Shown here piece after piece: positions 24,818 through 33,061 of a DNA stretch of 57,909 nucleotides. Source of the DNA: Tissierella creatinini (GTDB taxonomy: Bacteria > Bacillota > Clostridia > Tissierellales > Tissierellaceae); NCBI GenBank assembly GCA_005046945.1, contig SUSS01000015.1:1-57909 (forward strand), in the 5' to 3' direction. The notes under the pieces were generated by a model that was not told the DNA's origin, searched no databases, and saw nothing but the letters and a program-made list of their open reading frames with translations. Position numbers and translations under genes: made by a program. How positions within the stretch are numbered: the stretch's first letter is position 1; each line of letters starts with the position of its first letter.

Positions 24818-26485
24818 TCACTCCAGTTCTCTAAACCTCTTCTCGATTAAAGACATAAGTACCTTAAAGAATAAAATAGATGAAATAATCAATATCCCCA
24901 TTAATATCAAATATATAATAAACATATCTACCTTATCAAACATAAATTTTATTAAAAAGAACAAGGTCCCTACATAAATAGTGCCTAGGCCCATACCAAT
25001 AAGTACATTGAAGTTTTGCTTCATTGCTTGCTGTGGATTTGTCCAGGTAAGCATAGGTCTTATTATATCAATAATCATGCCAAGTAAAGTCATTGGAATA
25101 CTGGCTAATAAGCCTAGTAATAAAATCAATATAATACTTAATATATTAAGCTTTATTACAAAGAATATACTTACTATCAATACTAGAGCCCCAATTACTT
25201 GAATAAATAGTGATGCCAATAATCTACCAAGGATTTGATCCTCTGCCTTTATAGGTAGTGTTCTCATAATCCAAAAATTACTCCCTTCTCTGGAGAATGT
25301 AGTAACTCCTACAGAGTTTAACATTCCCAATATTCCAATCATACCAACTCCTATAATCACTACTAAATCCGTATTTCCATATAAAAATTGTGAAATAGGC
25401 TCCATGGATGCTTCCCCAGTTACCAGTGACATAGCTAAAATAATAGGTACTATTATTACTCCTCCAACTGAATTCATCAAATAGATTGGAGTCTTAAATA
25501 GCATCTTAACCTCTTTTCTGGCAATGGCAAGGTATGGTCTAGTTGCTACCATGGTCTTATCCAAATTCTTATTTATATTTCTATGCTTTGATGCGGAAAC
25601 CTCTATATTTCCAATTAATCCATCAAAGAATAACTTCTCTGATGCTATTATCATCAGAACAAAGGATATAATGCTTACTACAGAATATAATAAGATGTTG
25701 GTCAAGCCTAGAAAACTATCATAATTAGCCAAGGATAAAGCACCCCACATGCTTGGCGGAAAAGCTACCCCTAGGCTTCTTACTAATAAATTGGCATCCC
25801 TAGCTAGATTAAACATAAAATTCTCACCTTCAAGAATTGCCTTCTGTGATATCTGCTGAATTTTCAACTGAAACCATATGGCAAAAATCATAAATCCTCC
25901 AGCAGCAATTATTCTTAATTGATCTCTTTTACCCTTGATATTCGTATATTTCATCAAAATCATTATGGCTAAAGAAGATATTACTAAAGGGATTACAGGC
26001 AAAAATATTGCTCCAAGTACAGCATAAAGCCAGTATAGAAGACCTGCATTTGTCTTAAGTCCGAAGATTATTGCAAATGGCAAAAAAATAGGCATGGAGG
26101 TCAAATATTCACTAACCATTATAGTAACAAATTTAGATGTCAATATCTGAGATGGCTTTATAGGTAATGGGACAAGGTGATTCAAGTCGTTAGAAAAGTA
26201 GTATTTGCTCATTACATACATAAGTCCAAAGAAGAAAACCATTAACTGGGAAGCTAAAAAACCCATTAATAAGAAGTATGATTGCTGGCCTATTTGACTA
26301 AAGGCATCATAAAAAGACCATAAGCCCCTTATCAAAAGTACATAGGAAGGTATTAAGGATAAAAGTGCAAGTGGGATTATTAAGAGTTGCCATATTTTCT
26401 TCTTAGCCTTAAATCCATGGATTATGGAGGACAATCCAAAGGTGATATTTAAATCTGTCCTTATTAAAGAAATGAGCTTATTCAT
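24818..26485 (-). CDS. ABC-type exporter permease, large polytopic membrane protein
   Basis: A 555-residue protein with about twelve membrane segments in two halves (about 30-290 and 330-550), of the ABC-2-like type seen with single-ATPase bacterial exporters. The cytosolic linker (KHRNINKNLDKTMVATRPYL) precedes an IARKEVKMLFKTPIYLMNSV segment, typical of the coupling region in this group. It overlaps the ATPase gene by eight bases and must form a transporter with it. The substrate is unknown; related pairs export lipids, peptides or antibiotics. Confidence 0.85.
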   Translation of the reverse strand: MNKLISLIRTDLNITFGLSSIIHGFKAKKKIWQLLIIPLALLSLIPSYVLLIRGLWSFYDAFSQIGQQSYFLLMGFLASQLMVFFFGLMYVMSKYYFSNDLNHLVPLPIKPSQILTSKFVTIMVSEYLTSMPIFLPFAIIFGLKTNAGLLYWLYAVLGAIFLPVIPLVISSLAIMILMKYTNIKGKRDQLRIIAAGGFMIFAIWFQLKIQQISQKAILEGENFMFNLARDANLLVRSLGVAFPPSMWGALSLANYDSFLGLTNILLYSVVSIISFVLMIIASEKLFFDGLIGNIEVSASKHRNINKNLDKTMVATRPYLAIARKEVKMLFKTPIYLMNSVGGVIIVPIILAMSLVTGEASMEPISQFLYGNTDLVVIIGVGMIGILGMLNSVGVTTFSREGSNFWIMRTLPIKAEDQILGRLLASLFIQVIGALVLIVSIFFVIKLNILSIILILLLGLLASIPMTLLGMIIDIIRPMLTWTNPQQAMKQNFNVLIGMGLGTIYVGTLFFLIKFMFDKVDMFIIYLILMGILIISSILFFKVLMSLIEKRFRELE

Positions 26486-27206
26486 CTTCTGTCAACTCCA
26501 GGAATATATTTTCAAGGGAAGTTCTTTCCTTGGCATGTTCCCTTAATTCCTCCATGGTGCCATGGGCTATGATTTTACCTTTATTGATAATGGCGATTCT
26601 GTCACATAGTTTTTCCGCTACCTCCAACACATGAGTAGAGAAGAATACCGTCTTTCCCTCATCACAAAGCTTTCTCATTATCTCTTTAAGATTAAAAGAG
26701 GACTTTGGATCTAAACCCACCATAGGCTCATCTAGAATAAAGAGACTCGGATTATTCAATAGGGCGGATGTTAGAACCAGCTTTTGCTTCATACCATGAG
26801 AATAGCTACTGATTATATCTCCTAGAACATCTTCGATATTAAAAAGCTTAGAATAGTAATATATCTTAGTTTTTCTTTCTTCTTTAGATACGCCATACAT
26901 ATCAGCTATAAAATTCAAATACTCTATACCTTTTAATCTGTCATATATTTCGGGATTATCCGGCACATAGCTTATGATGGATTTAGCCTTTAAACTATCC
27001 CTCCATACATCTACTCCATCCAATACTATACTTCCTTCATCCGGCTTTAAAAGACCTACTATCATCTTTATAGTAGTAGTTTTGCCTGCCCCATTGGGAC
27101 CTAAGAATCCAAAGATTTCTCCTGAATTGATAACTAGGTCTAAATTATCTACAGCTTTAATAGATCCTTTATTATAGGATTTTGATATATTTTTTAAAGT
27201 TAACAT
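26478..27206 (-). CDS. ABC transporter ATP-binding protein
   Basis: A 242-residue ATPase: Walker A GPNGAGKTTTIKMI (about residues 36-49), Q loop ISYVPDNPEIYD, signature SYSHGMKQKLVLTSAL, Walker B LFILDEPMVGLDP, H loop FFSTHVLEVAEKLCD. The CcmA/YtrB/BcrA-like form is usual for exporters paired with one large permease. First gene of the two-gene operon. The gap upstream to 27370 contains a palindrome CTAGAAGT/ACTTCTAG near 27.33 kb and nothing else recognisable. Confidence 0.93.
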   Translation of the reverse strand: MLTLKNISKSYNKGSIKAVDNLDLVINSGEIFGFLGPNGAGKTTTIKMIVGLLKPDEGSIVLDGVDVWRDSLKAKSIISYVPDNPEIYDRLKGIEYLNFIADMYGVSKEERKTKIYYYSKLFNIEDVLGDIISSYSHGMKQKLVLTSALLNNPSLFILDEPMVGLDPKSSFNLKEIMRKLCDEGKTVFFSTHVLEVAEKLCDRIAIINKGKIIAHGTMEELREHAKERTSLENIFLELTEDE

Positions 27207-27369
27207 AATTCACATCCTTATCCATTTATTAATATTAGTTAGGATTATTGTGTGCTTTTATTATATTCCTAAATCCCATTATTATCAATCACATATGAAA
27301 AGCTGAAACACAAGGTTCATCTAGAAGTTTAACAGACTTCTAGTTTAAGCCCATGCTGGTGCACGACAT

Positions 27370-27399
27370 AAAAAAATCCCGTATATACGGGATTTTTTT
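27370..27399. terminator. bidirectional terminator
   Basis: Perfect 15-bp palindrome with A7 and T7 ends around ATCCCGTATATACGGGAT, directly after the small hydrophobic gene at 27403. Confidence 0.93.
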
Positions 27400-27402
27400 C
27401 GA

Positions 27403-27609
27403 CTAGAATATATCGCCAGTAAAGATCAGAACAAGTAAAAGGAAGAAGAATAATAATGAATCGTCTATACCTTCATTACCCCAATCGCAGTTAGCAAAAA
27501 TTACAACTAGGATTAGGAAAAAGAAAAGAAGCGAATCATCAATATTACTTGCTCCACCAAAGATGCCTCTTCTTTTACCTTGATTATTTAAAATCATTTC
27601 ATCAGACAT
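27403..27609 (-). CDS. small protein with duplicated hydrophobic segment
   Basis: A 68-residue protein with a good SD (AAGGAGG). After a polar 22-residue N-terminus it contains the block IDDSLLFFFLILVVIF, a short acidic spacer ANCDWGNEG, and the same block again as IDDSLLFFFLLLVLIF, then TGDIF. The two blocks are nearly identical at protein level, so this is an internal duplication forming two membrane helices. Short clostridial proteins with DSLLFFFLLLVILF-type repeats are familiar to me as uncharacterised, often in spore formers. Function unknown; it has its own terminator. Confidence 0.75.
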   Translation of the reverse strand: MSDEMILNNQGKRRGIFGGASNIDDSLLFFFLILVVIFANCDWGNEGIDDSLLFFFLLLVLIFTGDIF

Positions 27610-27704
27610 AGTAAGCCTCCTTAATATTTATTTCTCATTTTATATTATGTTAATATGGTCATATTTGTGAATAATGAGAAAGTAATTAAGGTGGTATTAG
27701 CCAT

Positions 27705-29054
27705 TTACTCTCCTGAAATCGATAATCTCTTGATTAATATACTTGGTGAGCCAAAGTATCCACTATCCGGCATACTAAAGCTTAAATCATTTCCAATCCT
27801 AAGGATGTCATTAAGAAGCTGAAAAAAGTTTCCGGCTACAGTGATTTGGTTGATAGGTTTCTTAATCTTTCCCCTTTCAATTTCATACCCTTGGCAAGAA
27901 AGAGAAAAATCTCCTGAAACAGGATTCAAACCTGAATGTAGGCCCTGAAGATTAGTTATATAAATACCTTCACCCATTTCTGTCATCATATCTTTTAAGG
28001 ACTCACTACCATTTTCAACATAGAAATTACTTGGCGAGATACCTAAGGCGGATTTATATGAAGACCTATACCCGTTTCCGGTAGATACAAGCCCTTCCTT
28101 CCTTGCTGTTTTCCATGTATGTAAAAGTGTTGTTAGTACGCCCTTATCAACTATCTTCTTCATGAAGGTTTTACATCCTTCGTCATCAAAAGCTCTAGAA
28201 GCATATCCCTTGACCATAAAAGGATCATCTACAATGCTTATGATTTCTGCCCCAACTTTACTTCCTACCTTATCCTTCAATAAGGAAAGTCCCTTCTGTG
28301 CATTGTCCCCGGAAAAGATAGATGAAAATGCATTTAATAAATCTGCAAAGGACGTGTTCTTAATTAAAATTGAATAGTTTCCAGCCTTTATCGACCCTGC
28401 CCCTAACATGGATATTGCTTCTTCTACTGCTTCTTTGGCTATTTCTAAAGGGCTTACTTCTGTTAGTCCAGAAAAAGTCCGAAACCCCATCCCGGTCTTT
28501 ATATCTCCACCTTCTCTTGCCACAACTGAAATATATGCAAAACCACCGTTTACTCTGTCTTTTAGCCTTAGGCCTTTTGTATTAAATATATATCTTTCTT
28601 GTTGAAATTCTTGATAGGAGCATGCTTGAATGGATTTTATCCTTCCATCTAAGGACATGGCTTCCTCTTCCATCCTCTTTGTAAAGGCCAATCTTTCTTC
28701 CATTGTGGACAAAGAAAGAGCTTCATAAAAATTGTCTAACTCCCTATAATCCCTAGAACTTGAATATATCTCATCTCCATCAACTATATCGATATATTTA
28801 CTATTTTCCAATGCCTCATCTATAAGCATATCTATTGAGGACTCATCTAATTTCTCAGTATAAGAATAACCCATCTTCCCATTCTTAATTCCTCTTAAGG
28901 AAAGTCCTCCGGTCTCAGCAATACTGTATTTATCAACTTGCCCTTGGAAGACTTTAAGGTCGATAGATTTCCCCCTTAATACAAAAACCTCCAAATCATC
29001 AAATTTTTTCTTACCCCTAATTAGAATTTCATTAATTAAGAGAGTTAAATCCAT
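27705..29054 (-). CDS. pmbA: TldE/PmbA family protein, partner of TldD
   Basis: A 449-residue member of the TldD/PmbA family, the non-metal-binding subunit of a heterodimeric protease. Family features: LRGIKNGKMGYSYTEKLDES in the N-terminal domain, and GLHSGLNPVSGDFSLSCQGY with the C-terminal ITVAGNFFQLLNDI. It lacks the HExxxH of TldD, as expected for TldE. In E. coli the pair acts inside an enclosed chamber on microcin B17 precursor, CcdA and other unfolded or modified peptides. It overlaps tldD by one base; no RiPP precursor gene was recognised nearby. Confidence 0.9.
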   Translation of the reverse strand: MDLTLLINEILIRGKKKFDDLEVFVLRGKSIDLKVFQGQVDKYSIAETGGLSLRGIKNGKMGYSYTEKLDESSIDMLIDEALENSKYIDIVDGDEIYSSSRDYRELDNFYEALSLSTMEERLAFTKRMEEEAMSLDGRIKSIQACSYQEFQQERYIFNTKGLRLKDRVNGGFAYISVVAREGGDIKTGMGFRTFSGLTEVSPLEIAKEAVEEAISMLGAGSIKAGNYSILIKNTSFADLLNAFSSIFSGDNAQKGLSLLKDKVGSKVGAEIISIVDDPFMVKGYASRAFDDEGCKTFMKKIVDKGVLTTLLHTWKTARKEGLVSTGNGYRSSYKSALGISPSNFYVENGSESLKDMMTEMGEGIYITNLQGLHSGLNPVSGDFSLSCQGYEIERGKIKKPINQITVAGNFFQLLNDILRIGNDLSFSMPDSGYFGSPSILIKRLSISGE

Positions 29055-30445
29055 TATTCATCCCCCTTTCTACCACCAACGGTTATTGATTTAACCCTTA
29101 TGGTAGGTTGTCCCACATTTGCAGGTATGGAACCACTGGATGACCCACACATACCTTGACCTAGGTTTAAATTATCCCCTACCATATCTATAAGCTCCAA
29201 GACTTTAGTTCCATTTCCTATTAAAGTAGCTCCTCTAACAGGCTTTATTATCCTCCCATTTTCTACAATATATCCTTCCATAACAGCAAAATTGAAGTCA
29301 CCTGTAGCCGGGTTTACACTTCCTCCACCTAATTTCTTTGCATAAAGACCGCTTTCAGTATTGGCAATAATATCCTCTAATTTTGATTTGCCTCCATCTA
29401 TAAAGGTGTTGTTCATTCTAGAAGTAGGAGAAAATCTATATGACTGGCGTCTTGATGAGCCCGTGGAATCCATACCCATACGCCTTCCATTAAGCTTATC
29501 TATTAAATAGGATTTTAAAATGCCATTCTCAATTAATACATTTCTTTGAGTAAGACTTCCTTCATCATCAATATTTGTAGTCCCCCATCCATTTTTTATA
29601 GTTCCATCATCTATAGCTGTTACCAGTGGAGAAGCTACCACTTGTCCCATCTTTCCGGCAAAGGCTGAAGTTCCCTTGGATACAAATGCTGCTTCTAATC
29701 CATGTCCACAAGCTTCATGAAAGAGTACTCCACCAAATTCATTGTCTATGATTACCTGCATATTACCACTTGGGCAATAATCAGCATGAACCATTGTTTT
29801 AGCTATTCTAGAAGCTTCTATTCCGATATCCTCAACTTTAACATTATCATAGAACTCAAAACCCATGGATGCTCCAGGGGCATAATGGCCTTGTTGCATC
29901 TCTCCATTAAAGGATGCAACACTGGATACAGCAATTCTAGTCCTTATTCTATTGTCCTCTGCTAAAAGTCCATCTGAATTAGCAATAAGAATATGCTGTT
30001 CTTCTTCTAAGTAGCTGGTAGTAACCTGGCTAACAACTTGATTATAATCCTTAGCAGCATTATATGCTCTCTTCAGAATATCTACTTTAGCTGATTTTGG
30101 AGTTTTGCTTAATCCTTTTATTATAGGGCTGTTTTCTACAAGGTCCCTTCTAACTAAATTTAATACCAAGTCTGTCTTAAAGGAATCTAAGGCGGCTCCT
30201 GCCTCCTTTGCCACCTTTATTAAATTCTCCTCTGATGAATCACTAGTATAGGCATAGATACAGTTAAACTTGTCCAATATTCTGATTCCAACACCATAGT
30301 CTCTGCCTGAAAGGTTGTTTTCTATTAAACCTCCAACAAGTCTAATACTTCCAGTTCTCTTATCTTCTATGAAGATTTCAGCAAAATCTCCTCCCATAGA
30401 TAAAGCAGCATAAAGTACATTTTCGATTACACTTCTCTTTAGCAA
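29054..30445 (-). CDS. tldD: TldD metalloprotease
   Basis: Zinc protease subunit of the TldD/TldE heterodimer, 463 residues. The metal site HExxxH is HEACGH within GGVLFHEACGHGLEA (about residues 232-246). The C-terminal region includes GGGSVNPATGDFNFAVMEGY and the Cys-containing GQGMCGSSSGSIPANVGQPT, both conserved in TldD. It heads the tldD-pmbA operon. Substrates in a clostridium are unknown; possible roles are RiPP leader removal or peptide turnover. Confidence 0.93.
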   Translation of the reverse strand: MLKRSVIENVLYAALSMGGDFAEIFIEDKRTGSIRLVGGLIENNLSGRDYGVGIRILDKFNCIYAYTSDSSEENLIKVAKEAGAALDSFKTDLVLNLVRRDLVENSPIIKGLSKTPKSAKVDILKRAYNAAKDYNQVVSQVTTSYLEEEQHILIANSDGLLAEDNRIRTRIAVSSVASFNGEMQQGHYAPGASMGFEFYDNVKVEDIGIEASRIAKTMVHADYCPSGNMQVIIDNEFGGVLFHEACGHGLEAAFVSKGTSAFAGKMGQVVASPLVTAIDDGTIKNGWGTTNIDDEGSLTQRNVLIENGILKSYLIDKLNGRRMGMDSTGSSRRQSYRFSPTSRMNNTFIDGGKSKLEDIIANTESGLYAKKLGGGSVNPATGDFNFAVMEGYIVENGRIIKPVRGATLIGNGTKVLELIDMVGDNLNLGQGMCGSSSGSIPANVGQPTIRVKSITVGGRKGDE

Positions 30446-30477
30446 TTTTCCCCCTCCTTTACAATTAAAATTATAAC

Positions 30478-30507
30478 AAAAAAAACACAGTAGAGGCTAC
30501 TGTGTTT
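30478..30507 (-). terminator. rho-independent terminator
   Basis: Perfect arms AAACACAGTAG / CTACTGTGTTT with a three-base loop; on the minus strand an eight-base T run follows. It overlaps the stop codon of the small gene at 30506-30727. Confidence 0.88.
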
Positions 30508-30727
30508 ATTCTATACTACGATGATGGTGATCTTTATCTTTATCATCACTTAGGAATAGGAATATGATTATAATCCATATAATCATATTGTCATCGAATA
30601 ATCCGCCTCCTCCATGACCTCCTTTTCCTCCACCAAATATACCCCCTATTCCGTCTCCTGATAATAAAAGGATTAGAAGTATAATTAGAATTATGTTATT
30701 GTCCTTGCCAAAGATACCACTTAACAT
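30506..30727 (-). CDS. small glycine-rich two-helix membrane protein
   Basis: A 73-residue protein: a hydrophobic helix (NIILIILLILLLSGDGI), a Gly-rich loop (GGIFGGGKGGHGGGG), a second helix (NMIIWIIIIFLFL), and an acidic then His-rich tail (DDKDKDHHH). The plan is the same as that of the small protein at 27.4 kb (two short hydrophobic helices and a polar linker), but the sequence is different. Function unknown. Its SD (AAAGGGGGC) lies at the end of a hairpin (arms 30738-30747 and 30763-30772), which could hide the SD or end read-through from the CYTH gene. Confidence 0.65.
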   Translation of the reverse strand: MLSGIFGKDNNIILIILLILLLSGDGIGGIFGGGKGGHGGGGLFDDNMIIWIIIIFLFLSDDKDKDHHHRSIE

Positions 30728-30737
30728 TAGAAAGCCC

Positions 30738-30772
30738 CCTTTATTGATTTAGTATATACTATTCAATAAAGG
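30738..30772 (-). promoter_or_regulatory. hairpin covering the ribosome site of the small Gly-rich protein
   Basis: Arms CCTTTATTGA / TCAATAAAGG, 15-base loop. On the minus strand the 3' arm runs into the SD GGGGG of the gene starting at 30727. It lies between the stop of the CYTH gene (30782) and that start. There is no T tract, so SD masking is as likely as termination. Confidence 0.45.
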
Positions 30773-30781
30773 AGGTTTCTG

Positions 30782-31336
30782 CTACTCCAAGTTTAGGACT
30801 CTTCTAAGCTCAACTATGGATTTAGTTGAAATATTTTCTCTGGGTAAGTCTAAGAGCTCTATAATTTTCTCCAATTCTGATTCATCTTGGACTTCAATTT
30901 CCATATATGGATTTGGATATGTGTCCTTATCCCATATATCCAAGTCTATTTTTGAACCCTTAAGCTCATATGATGTTCTTTCCTTGTGGCCTATGCTTAC
31001 TTTATCAAAACCAAGCTCTTTCAATATCTGAAGGAGTATATCCTTGCTTTCAATGGTCGTGTTATACTCTGCATTTTCCCTTAATACTTTATTATTCAGG
31101 TTCTTCTTCATAGTAAAGGTTGTAGTTTCTACGTCATTAAGAAGGTCTTTACTTTCCCTTATTCTAAGGTAGGCATCAACATAGGATTTTATAGGTCTTT
31201 CACTAGAATCTATTAGTGTATTGATTTGTAACTCCTTAGAAATAAGCCTGGCACCAAGATTTTTAAGTTTATTCTCTATTTCATCAATATCTATATTTAA
31301 TACTTTTATCTCTAGCTCCTTGACCATAAATACCAT
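30782..31336 (-). CDS. CYTH domain protein (class IV adenylate cyclase / ThTPase type)
   Basis: A 184-residue single CYTH (triphosphate tunnel) domain. The signature ExExK is ELEIK at the N-terminus. Further conserved charged strands are AYLRIRES, FTMKKN, GHKERTSYEL, KIDLDIWD and YMEIEVQ. Family members hydrolyse inorganic or thiamine triphosphate or make cAMP; the long gap between strands and the ExExK form fit CyaB-like proteins, but activity cannot be assigned. GGGAGG precedes the first ATG; a second ATG four codons later is possible. Probably co-transcribed with nagB (18-bp gap). Confidence 0.87.
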   Translation of the reverse strand: MVFMVKELEIKVLNIDIDEIENKLKNLGARLISKELQINTLIDSSERPIKSYVDAYLRIRESKDLLNDVETTTFTMKKNLNNKVLRENAEYNTTIESKDILLQILKELGFDKVSIGHKERTSYELKGSKIDLDIWDKDTYPNPYMEIEVQDESELEKIIELLDLPRENISTKSIVELRRVLNLE

Positions 31337-31354
31337 GCTACCTCCCTTTTGTTT

Positions 31355-32080
31355 CTACTTTCCATATGCTTCTTCATCTACTATAAAAGTAACGTCTGGG
31401 TGTAATAATAGAAGAGATGCCGGAATCTCAGTTGTAAGTTTTCTATCTTCAACTATTCTTTTTATGGCATTTGCCTTGGATTTTCCATTTGCTAAAAGAA
31501 TTATCTTCTTGGCCTTCATAATAGTACCTATTCCCATTGTTATTGCCTTCTTTGGAACATCATCAATAGATTCAAAGAACCTTTTATTATCTTCTATGGT
31601 AGATTCAGTAAGGCTTACCACAAATGTTCCAACCGAAAGCTCACTACTTGGTTCGTTAAAGGCAATATGACCATTTGAGCCAATTCCAAGGATCTGAATA
31701 TCAACTCCACCTGCCCTATCTATTTTTTCATCGTATTCCTTGCAGAATTCTTCTAGATTATTAGCCTTTCCATTAGGAACATTAGTATTATCTTTAATAA
31801 TGTTAATATGATTAAAAAGCTCATGGTCCATAAAGTACCTGTAGCTATTTGGGTGGTCACCACCTAAGCCTACGTACTCATCTAGATTAAAGGATTTTAT
31901 TTTAGAAAAGTCAAGCCCCTCCTCTTTATGCATCCTAATAAGCTCCTTATATGTGCCTATAGGTGTACTTCCGGTTGCAAGACCTAGTATAGCCTCAGAA
32001 TTTTTCTTTACAAGCTCTGAAATCATACCGGCACAAGCCTTACTAATTTCATCATAATTTTTCATTACCATTAGCTTCAT
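31355..32080 (-). CDS. nagB: glucosamine-6-phosphate deaminase
   Basis: Cytosolic enzyme of 241 residues that converts glucosamine 6-phosphate to fructose 6-phosphate and ammonia. Signature regions: LGLATGSTPIGTYKELI (phosphate loop), SFNLDEYVGL with the catalytic Asp-Glu, and GIGSNGHIAFNEPSSEL with the catalytic His. No nagA or PTS gene is adjacent, so it may serve recycling of amino sugars from peptidoglycan. It follows the phosphoesterase gene by one base and is probably in an operon of three or four genes. Confidence 0.95.
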   Translation of the reverse strand: MKLMVMKNYDEISKACAGMISELVKKNSEAILGLATGSTPIGTYKELIRMHKEEGLDFSKIKSFNLDEYVGLGGDHPNSYRYFMDHELFNHINIIKDNTNVPNGKANNLEEFCKEYDEKIDRAGGVDIQILGIGSNGHIAFNEPSSELSVGTFVVSLTESTIEDNKRFFESIDDVPKKAITMGIGTIMKAKKIILLANGKSKANAIKRIVEDRKLTTEIPASLLLLHPDVTFIVDEEAYGK

Positions 32081-32081
32081 A

Positions 32082-32771
32082 TTAACACTCCTCCAAAATT
32101 AATTTCGGTTTGAAATCTATAAAATCACTGGCAACACAGTGAAATGTTATGCCAGAAATATTGCCTTCAACTGCATATTTATGACCATCAGCATGTAGAT
32201 GACCATATAAACAAGTACTTACTTTATATTCCTTCATAATATCTACAAATTCGTTTGGGGTTAAATCTATATTAAATGGCGGATAATGCATAATGGCTAT
32301 TATATCCCTAGCTTTTTTAGCACTGTCTAAGGACATTCTAAGCCTCATTTCTTCTCTTTTAAAAACCTTCTCATCATCTTCATTGAATTCGTCATTATCC
32401 CGTGAAATCCACCCCCTAGTACCGGCAATGCCAATATCTCCATTTATATAAGAATTGTTTTGAAGGTAAAATATGGATTCATAATTTAAGGCAACTAGTT
32501 TTGACAAGCTAGTCCACCAATAATCATGATTACCCTTAAGCATAATCTTCTTACCGGGTAACATATCTATCTTCTGGAGATCTCCTTTGACTTCATCAAG
32601 CCTAAGCGCCCATGATATATCTCCTGGGATAATAACTAAATCATCATTTTTTACGACTTGCATCCAATTATCAATTATATTATTTTCATGGTTAATCCAT
32701 TTTTCTCCAAATATATCCATAGGCTTCTGGCCGGTATGGTCTAAATGTAAGTCTCCTATTGCATAAATCAT
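32082..32771 (-). CDS. calcineurin-like metallophosphoesterase
   Basis: A 229-residue enzyme with the full metallophosphoesterase metal set: GDLHLDH (GDxH), IIPGDISWA (GD), LKGNHDYWW (GNHD), IMHYPPFN (H), YGHLHADGH (GHxH). The substrate is unknown; this clostridial type is annotated only as a phosphoesterase. First gene of the transcript leading to nagB and CYTH. Upstream (32772-32906) is AT-rich, with several CTTAA-type direct repeats and a perfect palindrome AAGTTAATC-A-GATTAACTT (32886-32904). Confidence 0.88.
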   Translation of the reverse strand: MIYAIGDLHLDHTGQKPMDIFGEKWINHENNIIDNWMQVVKNDDLVIIPGDISWALRLDEVKGDLQKIDMLPGKKIMLKGNHDYWWTSLSKLVALNYESIFYLQNNSYINGDIGIAGTRGWISRDNDEFNEDDEKVFKREEMRLRMSLDSAKKARDIIAIMHYPPFNIDLTPNEFVDIMKEYKVSTCLYGHLHADGHKYAVEGNISGITFHCVASDFIDFKPKLILEEC

Positions 32772-32906
32772 CTCTACACCTCAACTTAATGTATAACATC
32801 AACTACTAACTATCCCTATTTTTAGCCTTCTTATGGTTAATGTATTACTTTAACTTAAGGCTTAATATAAACTTAATGTGAACTTAAGTTAATCAGATTA
32901 ACTTTC

Positions 32907-33056
32907 TCACCAAATTCCTTGAGAAGGAAGAGCTCTGTCCGTTATAGAATTGATTATACCAAATCTTAAAGAGAAATATAGCTGGTTTATTGTCCCACCA
33001 CTTAAAAAATTTAAATTTATTATTTCCCCGGTAATAGGATCTACTACCTATACCTC
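32907..33056 (-). pseudogene. remnant of a YhaN/SbcC-like ATPase C-terminus
   Basis: Reading the minus strand from 33056 gives EV, an in-frame stop (33048-33050), then VVDPITGEIINLNFLSGG continuing with TINQLYFSLRFGIINSITD, then RALPSQGIW and a stop at 32907-32909. LSGGTxxQLYFSLRxxI is the ABC-signature region of SMC-like repair ATPases (YhaN, SbcC, AAA_23 type), where an LPLILDD Walker B should follow; here the sequence departs right after LP. Only about 45 codons survive, with no start. It lies directly downstream of the DUF362 gene, so it looks like the scar of a larger gene. Confidence 0.65.
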
Positions 33057-33061
33057 CGAAA

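Noticed and set aside
27300-27369. Palindrome CTAGAAGT/ACTTCTAG as a sixth copy of the dispersed element
   Set aside because: It has a hairpin and a TTTAAG tail, but neither the GAGGTG/CACCTC stem nor the ATTGC-type second stem.
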